Positions 1-6,607 of a stretch of DNA of 7,637 nucleotides are shown here, in pieces. Below the pieces are notes generated by a model. That model was not told the origin of the DNA. It saw only the letters and a program-made list of their open reading frames with translations, and made no database searches. A program made the position numbers and the translations under genes. This stretch comes from an uncultured Succinatimonas sp. (GTDB lineage: Bacteria; Pseudomonadota; Gammaproteobacteria; Enterobacterales; Succinivibrionaceae): the NCBI RefSeq assembly GCF_905203285.1, contig NZ_CAJKVK010000091.1, positions 1-7,637 on the forward strand, given 5' to 3'. Each line of letters opens with the position of its first letter. Position 1 is the stretch's first letter.

Positions 1-1
1 A

Positions 2-73
2 ATAAGCCGTTTAGAGAGGATTTTTAGAGTTACTTATCTAGATCCGCAACTTTTAAGTAAGCACAGGTCTTAG
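2..73 (+). other. Possible 3' end of an upstream reading frame
   Basis: One frame is open from the window edge to a TAG at 71-73. It reads 23 residues that include RLERIFRVTYLDPQLL. The other two forward frames stop almost at once. The pattern of a basic/hydrophobic stretch followed by (T/A)YLxP loosely recalls the C-terminal helix region of large serine recombinases (…RLAFLAPDI…). The piece is too short to assign, and it may equally be non-coding leader DNA. This is inference from a faint resemblance only. Confidence 0.2.
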
Positions 74-252
74 TTACGGGGTTTTTGTTTAATGGTTTTT
101 AAAAAGTATTTTTTGTTTGTTTTGCACTTAATTTACATGTATACGAGCAGAAATTGTGAAAATAATCACCTTTTAGCAAAGGCATATCAAAAAATTGCTC
201 CTATTTTTATTGTTAGTAGTATTTTTATAAGCACTTACATTAGAAACAAGAG

Positions 253-258
253 AAGGAG
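253..258 (+). promoter_or_regulatory. Ribosome binding site deciding the autotransporter start
   Basis: AAGGAG lies seven bases before the ATG at 266. The same frame stays open upstream to an ATG at 92, but that codon has no purine-rich site at the right distance. The 58 extra residues would also place a second hydrophobic stretch ahead of a normal autotransporter signal peptide. The start at 266 is therefore preferred. Confidence 0.8.
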
Positions 259-265
259 TTTAATT

Positions 266-2653
266 ATGAGGCAGACAAATAATGCCATCAATATGTTGAT
301 TCACGCTTATAAAGCAATTTTATCTAATTGTTATATAAACAAAAAACTACGCGCTGGGGGGGGTAAACTAGTTTTTAAAAGTTTAGCCGGCGCGTTAGTT
401 TTAGGAGCTGTGTTATCTGGAAGTTCATTTGCTCAAACTATTAGCAATTCAGAAGATGATCCTTATTCTCAAAAAATTGATTTAAAGAATCAAGATGTTA
501 CTAATAATGGATTTATTAATAATTCTGATATTATTATAAATGGTGGTAATTTAATAAATAAAGGAACTATCGTTACTCAAAATATTGATTTATACACCAC
601 TAAATTTCCTCAAATTACAGGAACGATAAAAGCTGATAAGTTAATTTTTAGGGGAAGAAATGATATCAGTTATGGCGATGAAAGTTATATTAGAGGTAAT
701 ATAGATATATCGACACTACATATAATTGATGCTAAAAAAATTAATCAAACTGCTACGTATTGGACAGGACTTACAATTAATGATCAAAATGTTTTTGATG
801 GTATTAAGTCAGAAATTATAATTGATTCTTACGGAAAAAGAACAGGACTTCGAATCGGAGATCAAGGAGAAGAATCAAAAGAATTCTCAATTAACGCAAG
901 TGTCATTTTATCAGACTATACTGACGATAATGGAGAAGATGCAAGACTTGAAATTTTTAATAACAATGTAGTGAATATAAAAAATATTATAGCTAATCGT
1001 GGAAAAGGATTAGTGCAAACTAATAATAATTCTGTTGCTAATATGTTAAATATCTCAGTTGCAAAAGATTCTAGACTTGCTTTTCAGACACTTAAAGATC
1101 CAAATTCTACAGATTATGATTCAAATTTAGCTGATGAATATATTAGTGAGTTTAAGTTTTCAAATATAGATTTAGCGGAAAATGCTAAGATTCAAGCAGC
1201 TTTTTATGGAGTGCAAGCTCCCGATACCAAAAATTGGTATCGTAATGATCCATCAGCTCGTTTGACTGGAGATAATGTTGTTGTAAGACTAGGTAAAGGG
1301 GCAGTAGTTGATTTTGGTGGATATAAAAATAAAGATTGGTTCCCTGAAGATTTTACAGTTGAGTTTAAATCATTAAGTGTGCATGTTTTAGATTCAAATC
1401 CAGAACATGGTTCAAGAGTATATTTAACTGGAACATTAGATGCATACGGCAATTATAAAAATTTAAAGACTCCTGTTGATAAGATAAAGTTAATAGCCGC
1501 TGCTTCAAACAATACTGGTGATGCGGATTATGATTTAAAAAATCTCGCTAATATAATAATGAGTAATACTAAAGAAGGAGAGGGTGAAGAAAGACATAAT
1601 GTTCTTAAATGTATACCTGGTGTGAAATTAGAGCAAAAACCTACTGATATTTATGATGGTTCAACAGCTATTATTGCTGGAGATTGTCCTGAATGTACAA
1701 TTTCTGATCTTAAAGGTATTGATAATTCAGAGCCTCCTATAACTGATGTTGAAACCAAACCAAATCCTAACATCAACGGTATAGCCGAAATGGCTGCTTT
1801 AGGTCTGCACGTTTGGCGCAACGAAATTGATGAAATGCATAGACGTGTTGGAGAGCTTCGCGACAGCTCAGAGTCTATAGACGGTGTTTGGGCTCGCGTT
1901 AACAACGGTCAGGCTCGTTACGGTAATCAGGATGTAAAGAACAACTATACATCAGTACAAGTAGGCTATGACCGTCAGGTATCTCCGGGTGTATGGGTAG
2001 GCGGTGCTTTATCGTACACGGATGGTGATAACGATTTTCGTTACGGTGACGGTGAAACCGATTTGTATGCTTTCTCCTTGTACAACTCCTGGCTCTTTGG
2101 CAACGGCATCTATCTTGATTTAGTCGGTAAAATCGGTCGTATGAAGAACTCTTTTGACATTCAATATGATGCAGTTGATTCTTCTGGCGATTATCATACC
2201 AATGCCGTTTCGTTATCAGCAGAGCTGGGTTGGCGCTGCTATGCTACTGAAAGCTTTTTTGTCGAGCCGCAGGCTGAGATGTGGTACGGACATGTTTTTG
2301 ATGCAGATTACCGCACATCAACTGGCATAGATGTAGACAATAAGTCTGTTGATTCATTAGTAGGACGCTTAGGACTTAAGCTCGGTTTTGATTTCCCTGA
2401 TGAGTTAGGATCTTTCTTTTTAAAAGCATCGGTTCTGCATGATTGGGAAGGCGATGCCGACTTTACTTTCCGCAAAGGTGATATTGAAAGATCTCTTACT
2501 GAGTCTTTAGGCGGTACCTGGTATGAATACGGCTTCGGTGCTGACTTTAATCCTACCGATAAAGTGCACTTATATGCCGATATTGAGGCAGGTAACGGCG
2601 GAGAGGTGGATACTGATTACAGATTCAATCTCGGCGCTCGCTATGCCTTCTAA
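266..2653 (+). CDS. Autotransporter (type Va secretion) with beta-helix-like passenger; likely phase variable
   Basis: This 795-residue surface protein is predicted to be exported by Sec and then anchored by its own outer-membrane barrel. Residues 1-56 form a long signal peptide. It has a 30-residue polar/aromatic extension (NNAINMLIHAYKAIL) resembling the extended signal regions of type V proteins, then GGGK, a hydrophobic core (about 39-50) and a likely cleavage after SSFA-56. Residues about 57-500 are the passenger, rich in Asn, Asp, Ile and Thr with short beta-strand-like segments and no recognised enzymatic motif. Cysteines occur at 449, 474 and 477 near its end. Residues about 503-540 form the linker helix (MAALGLHVWRNEIDEMHRR). 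Residues about 537-795 match the autotransporter barrel family (GVWARV…, alternating aromatic strands, final LGARYAF ending in Phe). The start at 266 has an AAGGAG site. A G8 tract at codons 31-33 can switch the frame. The passenger is much more AT-rich than the barrel. The passenger's role is unknown; adhesion or aggregation is a family-level guess. Confidence 0.9.
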   Translation: MRQTNNAINMLIHAYKAILSNCYINKKLRAGGGKLVFKSLAGALVLGAVLSGSSFAQTISNSEDDPYSQKIDLKNQDVTNNGFINNSDIIINGGNLINKGTIVTQNIDLYTTKFPQITGTIKADKLIFRGRNDISYGDESYIRGNIDISTLHIIDAKKINQTATYWTGLTINDQNVFDGIKSEIIIDSYGKRTGLRIGDQGEESKEFSINASVILSDYTDDNGEDARLEIFNNNVVNIKNIIANRGKGLVQTNNNSVANMLNISVAKDSRLAFQTLKDPNSTDYDSNLADEYISEFKFSNIDLAENAKIQAAFYGVQAPDTKNWYRNDPSARLTGDNVVVRLGKGAVVDFGGYKNKDWFPEDFTVEFKSLSVHVLDSNPEHGSRVYLTGTLDAYGNYKNLKTPVDKIKLIAAASNNTGDADYDLKNLANIIMSNTKEGEGEERHNVLKCIPGVKLEQKPTDIYDGSTAIIAGDCPECTISDLKGIDNSEPPITDVETKPNPNINGIAEMAALGLHVWRNEIDEMHRRVGELRDSSESIDGVWARVNNGQARYGNQDVKNNYTSVQVGYDRQVSPGVWVGGALSYTDGDNDFRYGDGETDLYAFSLYNSWLFGNGIYLDLVGKIGRMKNSFDIQYDAVDSSGDYHTNAVSLSAELGWRCYATESFFVEPQAEMWYGHVFDADYRTSTGIDVDNKSVDSLVGRLGLKLGFDFPDELGSFFLKASVLHDWEGDADFTFRKGDIERSLTESLGGTWYEYGFGADFNPTDKVHLYADIEAGNGGEVDTDYRFNLGARYAF
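356..363 (+). repeat. G8 homopolymeric tract in the signal-peptide coding region (candidate phase-variation switch)
   Basis: Eight consecutive G bases encode Gly31-Gly33, between the extended N-region and the hydrophobic core of the autotransporter signal peptide. The following bases are TAAACTAG. With eight Gs the frame reads GGT AAA CTA and continues. With nine, TAA follows the tract directly. With seven, GTA AAC TAG stops it two codons later. Long G or C runs inside the early coding region of surface genes are the classic substrate of slipped-strand mispairing. The window shows the ON length. Variation itself cannot be seen in a single sequence. Confidence 0.75.
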
Positions 2654-2674
2654 TCTATAGCTCTTTTACGCATA

Positions 2675-2700
2675 AGGCCGCTGTTTGATACTGGCGGCCT
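2675..2700. terminator. GC-rich hairpin between convergent genes, possible bidirectional terminator
   Basis: AGGCCGC (2675-2681) pairs perfectly with GCGGCCT (2694-2700) around a 12-base loop. It lies 21 bases after the autotransporter stop and about 43 bases past the end of larE on the other strand. The position between convergent genes suits a shared terminator. Neither strand has a clear T-run directly after the stem, so intrinsic termination is uncertain. Confidence 0.4.
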
Positions 2701-2743
2701 ATCTGTAAAGATATAAATTGATTAGTACTTGATTTTTATTATG

Positions 2744-3547
2744 TTAAGGGAGTTTTTTATCCATACTGCCTGATTTAAAGCCCTCCAAATCAAGCGTCAC
2801 ATAATCAAATCCTGATTTTTTGATAATGTCTATAATGGCAGCTTTCTTATCCAAAGCTTTTATAAATTCATCTGCATCAAGCTCAATTCTAGCGACGTTG
2901 TCATGCACTCTTACACGTACATTATAAAAGCCTAAAGCTTTTATTTTACTTTCGGCAATACCTACGGCATTAAGTTTGCCTTGAGTTAAGAGTGTTCTAT
3001 AAGGAAAGCGGGTAGCAAGACAGGGAGATGACGGCTTTGCTGCTGTAGGAATATTGTGAGATTTTAAAATAGCTCTTATAGTTTCTTTATTAATCTGAAG
3101 ATGCGCTAAAGGGCTTATAATGCCAAGCTCTGCAATAGCCTTAAGACCTGGACGGTATTCATTTAGATCGTCACTGTTGGTGCCGTCAAAAACAATTGAG
3201 CAGTTAAGAATGTGTGCTCTTTCTTTAATTATGGAAAAAATGCTTTTTTTACATAAATAACAGCGATTTATAGGATTGTCTTTGATTTTATCAAGTATAT
3301 CTATATCCACGATTTCAAGCTTGACATTAAAATCACTGCATATTTTGTACGCTTCTTTGTCTTCAAGACGCGGATTTAAGGCGGTTTTGGCATAAAAGGC
3401 CGTAACAGTGCCGCCTTCTTTTTGACAAAGTTTTGACAAAAGCATTAATAAAAGTGTGCTATCGGCGCCTCCCGAGAAGGCAAGTGCCGTATAATCTTTT
3501 GCGTATTGCGTCAAATAAGCGATAAGCTTTTCTTCAGCGCTTGGCAT
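2744..3547 (-). CDS. larE: LarE, ATP-dependent sulfur transferase for nickel-pincer cofactor synthesis
   Basis: This 267-residue cytoplasmic PP-loop enzyme is predicted to adenylate the two carboxylates of the LarB product and convert them to thiocarboxylates, giving pyridinium-3,5-bisthiocarboxylic acid mononucleotide. The ATP-binding SGGADS motif is at residues 25-30. DGTNSDD (121-127), YRPGLKAIAELGIISPL (131-147) and PSSPCLATRFPY (172-183) are typical of LarE rather than of NAD synthetase or QueC. Cys176 aligns with the sulfur-donor cysteine of the family. RCYLCK adds Cys96 and Cys99, the pattern expected of LarE proteins that hold an iron-sulfur cluster instead of sacrificing the cysteine. 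The start chosen is the ATG at 3547, five bases after GAGGTGA. A GTG at 3556 lies inside that site and would give three more residues. The gene begins inside the end of larC (14-base overlap), so translation is probably coupled. It is the last gene of the operon seen here. Confidence 0.93.
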   Translation of the reverse strand: MPSAEEKLIAYLTQYAKDYTALAFSGGADSTLLLMLLSKLCQKEGGTVTAFYAKTALNPRLEDKEAYKICSDFNVKLEIVDIDILDKIKDNPINRCYLCKKSIFSIIKERAHILNCSIVFDGTNSDDLNEYRPGLKAIAELGIISPLAHLQINKETIRAILKSHNIPTAAKPSSPCLATRFPYRTLLTQGKLNAVGIAESKIKALGFYNVRVRVHDNVARIELDADEFIKALDKKAAIIDIIKKSGFDYVTLDLEGFKSGSMDKKLP

Positions 3548-4880
3548 AAAGTTCACCTCTAATGATAGCGTCGGTTTCTTTTAGCGTCAGATTATTTTGT
3601 TTGGCAAGCTCTTTTAAGATTTCATACTCAGGATATATAAAATATTGTCCGCCAAGAGCAGAAGGCAGTGTACAGCGCTTTGCCGTTACTTTTCCAAGGC
3701 TTGTTTCATATTCAAAACTTTCACGCTGTAAAATTATTCTTTTCATGGTGGTATAGCGCAAACCTATGGAAGTTGATTCGGTTAAAATAATGGTGCTTAA
3801 CGATAAAAGTTCATCGGGATTGCAGATAACATTAAGCTCGTAGGCAGGGCGGCTTTTTTTCATATAAACGCTTTTATAGCTTACGTCCAAAGCTCCGGCT
3901 TGCTGCAACTTTTCCATAAGATAACCAAGAAGTTCTCCGGTGCTGTCATCAATATTGCATTCAATTTTTATTATTTCATCATTAGAGTAAGTTGCAGATA
4001 CATTTTGGGTAACGCTTTCTTTAAACAACATCGACCTTACAAAGCTTGGCTTTTCGTAAGCGCGTTTACCGGCTCCGTAGCCGGTTTTAAGCATGATACC
4101 CTGGGGTATAGGGGCAAAAGTAGGATTTAAGGCGGCAACAATTGCGGCACCTGTAGGAGTAATTAGCTCACCGTGGGTGTCAGTCTGATGCATTGGAATT
4201 TCATGTTCGGCAAGGATATTGCATACGGCAGGTACCGGAATAGGCAAAATTCCGTGGCAGCAGTTTATTTCTCCATAGCCTTCTGCAAGAGGTGAACTGT
4301 AAACTTTATCAATATTAAGTGAATCAAAGCATACTGCGGCAGCTAGAATGTCGGCAATTGAGTCTAGTGCTCCTACTTCATGAAAATGCACATCTTCTAA
4401 AGACTTGCCGTGGGCTTTTGCTTCTGCTGTGGCGATTATAGTGAAGATTTTTACTGCAAGAGTTTTAGCATTTTCTGATGCGCAGCTTTTGTTAATGATA
4501 GTGATGACATCTTCAAGATTTCGATGCAAGTGATGATGATCATGGGTATGTTCATGATGGTGTTCATGCTCTGGCAAATGATCATGAAAATGATGTTCGT
4601 CATGGTGATGATGTTCATGATGATGGTTGCCATGCTCGTGAGTCTTAGGGAAAAGATAATCCATGTCGCTGTCATGATTGTCAACTGCAAGTTTGACTTT
4701 AAAATCACACATATCAAGATTTGCTTTGTTGACGCGGGAGATATTGATTGAAAAACCGTCTAGGTTAATGCTGTTTAAAACTTTTTCCACGAGCTTTTTA
4801 TCTGCTCCCAAATCAAGAAGGGATGCTACGAACATATCGCCGCTTATGCCGCTTTGTACATCAAGATATAAACAGTTCAT
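3534..4880 (-). CDS. larC: LarC, CTP-dependent nickel insertase (cyclometallase) of the nickel-pincer cofactor
   Basis: This 448-residue protein is predicted to insert nickel into the bisthiocarboxylated mononucleotide made by LarE, using CTP. The N-terminus LYLDVQSGISGDMFVASLLD is the family hallmark. VHFHEVGALDSIADI (164-178) and GELITPTGAAI (237-247) are further LarC signatures. The C-terminal LarC2 part starts near residue 295 (IECNIDDSTGELLGYLMEKL) and includes MKKSRPAYELNVIC. Between residues 81 and 119 is a strongly His-rich insert (23 His), a likely nickel-holding segment. Unlike the Lactobacillus gene, where a frameshift joins LarC1 and LarC2, this is one uninterrupted frame. The frame extends upstream to 4976, but the ATG at 4880 has an AAGGAA site and begins exactly at the conserved N-terminus. 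The gene follows larB after 22 bases and overlaps larE at its end. Confidence 0.95.
   Translation of the reverse strand: MNCLYLDVQSGISGDMFVASLLDLGADKKLVEKVLNSINLDGFSINISRVNKANLDMCDFKVKLAVDNHDSDMDYLFPKTHEHGNHHHEHHHHDEHHFHDHLPEHEHHHEHTHDHHHLHRNLEDVITIINKSCASENAKTLAVKIFTIIATAEAKAHGKSLEDVHFHEVGALDSIADILAAAVCFDSLNIDKVYSSPLAEGYGEINCCHGILPIPVPAVCNILAEHEIPMHQTDTHGELITPTGAAIVAALNPTFAPIPQGIMLKTGYGAGKRAYEKPSFVRSMLFKESVTQNVSATYSNDEIIKIECNIDDSTGELLGYLMEKLQQAGALDVSYKSVYMKKSRPAYELNVICNPDELLSLSTIILTESTSIGLRYTTMKRIILQRESFEYETSLGKVTAKRCTLPSALGGQYFIYPEYEILKELAKQNNLTLKETDAIIRGELYAKR
3553..3560 (-). promoter_or_regulatory. Ribosome binding site of larE inside larC
   Basis: On the minus strand AGAGGTGA stands five bases before the ATG at 3547. 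It lies within the last codons of larC. It favours the ATG over the GTG at 3556, which is part of the site itself, and suggests that ribosomes finishing larC help start larE. Confidence 0.65.
4524..4640 (-). repeat. CAT/CAC-rich repeat encoding the histidine-rich segment of LarC
   Basis: The segment encodes LarC residues 81-119, with 23 histidines mixed with Glu, Asp and a few other residues. At DNA level it is a degenerate low-complexity run of CAT, CAC and GAA/GAT codons; on the plus strand it reads as ATGATG and TTCATG units. Such tracts can vary in length between strains. Histidine-rich stretches of this kind are known in nickel-handling proteins, and a storage or delivery role is inferred. 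Confidence 0.85.
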
Positions 4881-4887
4881 GATTCTT

Positions 4888-4893
4888 TTCCTT
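4888..4893 (-). promoter_or_regulatory. Ribosome binding site deciding the larC start
   Basis: On the minus strand AAGGAA lies seven bases before the ATG at 4880, in the short gap after the larB stop. It supports this start over the in-frame ATG at 4976, which would lie inside larB and add 32 unrelated residues. Confidence 0.7.
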
Positions 4894-4902
4894 ATTTTGT
4901 TT

Positions 4903-5673
4903 TTAGTTAAAGGTTGGTTCTTTACATGCACTGACGGCAAGACGGTTAATCTGCGTGGCAATAAATCCTGCCCCAAAACCGTTGTCGATATTTACAGTCG
5001 CAACTCCGTTTGAACAGGAGTTAATCATGGTAAGAAGAGCAGAAAGCCCGTGGAAGTTGGCGCCGTAGCCTACTGAGGTCGGCACTGCGATTACCGGATT
5101 TGAAACAAGTCCGCCGATGACGGAGGCAAGAGCCCCTTCCATTCCCGCAACGGCGATGACGCAGTTGGCGTTTTGTATCGGATCAAGATTTGACAGAAGA
5201 CGATGTAAACCGCTTACTCCGGCGTCATAAATACGGCTGACTTTTCCACCGAAATATTCACAGGTACGCGCAGCCTCTTCCGCAACTTTGATGTCAGCAG
5301 TTCCGGCAGTTACGACTGCTATGTGACCTTTAAGCTCACGGGACTTTTGATAAGAGATGATTCTGCTTACAGGATCGTATTGCAACATTGGCATGCTCTT
5401 TTGCAGCATCTGTGCCTGTTCTTTACTGCAGCGAGTCCCAAATACCTCACCGTCGTTTTCAAGGAATTTGCCGATTATTTTAACTAAGAAGGCATCTTCC
5501 TTACCCTGGCAGAAGACTACTTCCGCCATTCCGGTACGGATACGCCGATGCATGTCAAGCTTTGCGTAATCAAGATCAATAAAAGGAGCGGCTTTAAGCT
5601 CGGCTTTGGCTTTGTCTACGGAAACAGTTCCGTTTTTTACTCCGTTTAGCAGTTCATCTAAATCCATAGCCAT
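4903..5673 (-). CDS. larB: LarB, carboxylase/hydrolase starting nickel-pincer cofactor synthesis
   Basis: This 256-residue cytoplasmic enzyme is predicted to carboxylate the pyridine ring of nicotinic acid adenine dinucleotide and split off AMP, giving pyridinium-3,5-biscarboxylic acid mononucleotide. The first 110 residues form the LarB-specific N-terminal part (DLDYAKLDMHRRIRTGMAEVVFCQGK). The second half is PurE-like: HIAVVTAGTADIKVAEEAA (117-135), AGMEGALASVIGGL (176-189), PTSVGYGANFHGLSALLTM (198-216) and NIDNGFGAG (228-236). Cys220 in MINSCSNG sits where the family has its substrate-binding cysteine. The ATG at 5673 has GGAGA seven bases upstream; a second ATG two codons on is less well placed. 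It starts only two bases after the preceding ATPase gene ends, which ties cofactor synthesis to the transporter in one transcript. Confidence 0.95.
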   Translation of the reverse strand: MAMDLDELLNGVKNGTVSVDKAKAELKAAPFIDLDYAKLDMHRRIRTGMAEVVFCQGKEDAFLVKIIGKFLENDGEVFGTRCSKEQAQMLQKSMPMLQYDPVSRIISYQKSRELKGHIAVVTAGTADIKVAEEAARTCEYFGGKVSRIYDAGVSGLHRLLSNLDPIQNANCVIAVAGMEGALASVIGGLVSNPVIAVPTSVGYGANFHGLSALLTMINSCSNGVATVNIDNGFGAGFIATQINRLAVSACKEPTFN

Positions 5674-5675
5674 TT

Positions 5676-6605
5676 TTATATCTCCGCATTTTTAAATTTT
5701 AAACAGCGTACGCAATGATTTTCAGAAAGTTTGAACAGTTTGGGAAATTCATTCAAACAGTCTGCAGTTTTGTCGTTGCAGCGCTTGTAATAAGGACAGA
5801 TGCTGTCAACCGTAATCGGGCATGACGGGGCACTTTTAGGTGAAAACTCATTTAGTTGACTTCTTTTTAACGCAGCAGATGCGTTTAAGAGTTCTTGTGC
5901 ATAGGGATGCATTAAGGCCTGTCCGCCTTGGGTGTCTTCCAGTATCGTTCCTTTGAACATAACGATGATTCTTTTAGAGAAGCTTTTTGCAAGTTCAATG
6001 TCATGAGTAATAAAAAGTACGCTCATGCCGGTTTTTTGGTATTCATTAATGATTGTAAGACAGTCTTTAATTGAATGCTCATCTAAAGATGCGGTAATTT
6101 CATCGCATAATAGCACCTTAGGACCGATTAAAAGGCTTTTTAACAGGCATAGCCGCTGCAGCTGTCCAAGACTTACTTCATTTGGACGTTTGTTTAAAAT
6201 TTCAGGTAAAAGCCCGATTGCAGGCAGTTTTTCTCTAACCAGATTTAGTGCTTGCGTTTTATTCATCCCTTTTAAATTAATAAGAGGAGCGGTCATAAAG
6301 TAGGCAAGTTTTTGGTAGGGGCTTACGGCACTTTTAGGATCTTGGAATATATATTGCAATTTTGAATAATAATCTTTTGTTTTGTCGATATTTTTTAATT
6401 CTTTGCCGTCAAATAAAACTGAACCGTCGTAGTCTTTTAACATCAAATTGACGATGTTGCACAGCGTGGTTTTGCCGCAGCCTGACTCTCCTACCAAAGC
6501 GGCCGATTCTCCATTTGTCAGGGAAAAATCAATGCCTCTTAGTGCACGGATCTCTTTACCGTCATTTTGTTTATAGTTGAATTTAAGCTCGCTTATTTGC
6601 AGCAT
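5676..6605 (-). CDS. ABC transporter ATP-binding protein, NikE/OppF-DppF type, probable nickel uptake
   Basis: This 309-residue ATPase would power an import complex on the inner face of the cytoplasmic membrane. Motifs in order are Walker A GESGCGKT (39-46), Q-loop Q88, a signature written VSLGQLQR (144-151) instead of LSGGQ, Walker B VLLCDE (164-169), D-loop SLD (173-175) and switch His201. The tail (262-301) has the oligopeptide/nickel-type C-terminal element with CPYYKRC and HCVRC; the six cysteines there could bind an iron-sulfur cluster, as proposed for this subfamily. Length and tail fit the F/E subunit of the nickel/peptide family rather than the D subunit. The gene begins two bases after the other ATPase gene ends and finishes two bases before larB. 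Nickel as substrate is inferred from the lar genes that follow; a peptide or metal-chelate transporter remains possible. Its own ribosome site is weak, so it probably relies on coupling. Confidence 0.85.
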   Translation of the reverse strand: MLQISELKFNYKQNDGKEIRALRGIDFSLTNGESAALVGESGCGKTTLCNIVNLMLKDYDGSVLFDGKELKNIDKTKDYYSKLQYIFQDPKSAVSPYQKLAYFMTAPLINLKGMNKTQALNLVREKLPAIGLLPEILNKRPNEVSLGQLQRLCLLKSLLIGPKVLLCDEITASLDEHSIKDCLTIINEYQKTGMSVLFITHDIELAKSFSKRIIVMFKGTILEDTQGGQALMHPYAQELLNASAALKRSQLNEFSPKSAPSCPITVDSICPYYKRCNDKTADCLNEFPKLFKLSENHCVRCLKFKNAEI

Positions 6606-6607
6606 TT

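Noticed and set aside
30..60. Inverted repeat TTACTTA…TAAGTAA in the leader
   Set aside because: It is a seven-base AT-rich stem with a 17-base loop in AT-rich DNA; it is expected by chance and has no T-run typical of a terminator.
195..222. Possible promoter TTGCTC - 16 bases - TAGTAT before the autotransporter
   Set aside because: Both boxes match the consensus only partly, and the AT-rich leader offers several equally weak pairs, so none can be singled out.
92..265. In-frame N-terminal extension of the autotransporter from an ATG at 92
   Set aside because: The ATG at 92 has no good ribosome site, whereas the ATG at 266 has AAGGAG seven bases upstream and starts a complete signal peptide. 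The extension's hydrophobic character can be explained by T-rich DNA.
3234..3250. A6 and T7 runs in larE as a second phase-variation tract
   Set aside because: Short A/T runs are common in AT-rich coding DNA, the runs are interrupted, and the gene is a conserved metabolic enzyme with no reason to switch.
2744..3547. NAD synthetase or QueC/ExsB family instead of LarE
   Set aside because: The PP-loop is shared, but the PSSPCLATRFPY and YRPGLKAIAELGIISPL segments and the position after larB and larC fit LarE specifically.
4451..4751. Met-rich and His-rich small reading frames on both strands, one looking like a membrane peptide
   Set aside because: They are other-frame readings of the CAT/CAC repeat of larC. 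They have no ribosome sites and lie wholly within a well-supported gene.
3534..4880. Programmed frameshift between LarC1 and LarC2 as in Lactobacillus
   Set aside because: LarC1 and LarC2 are in one continuous frame here, so no frameshift is needed.
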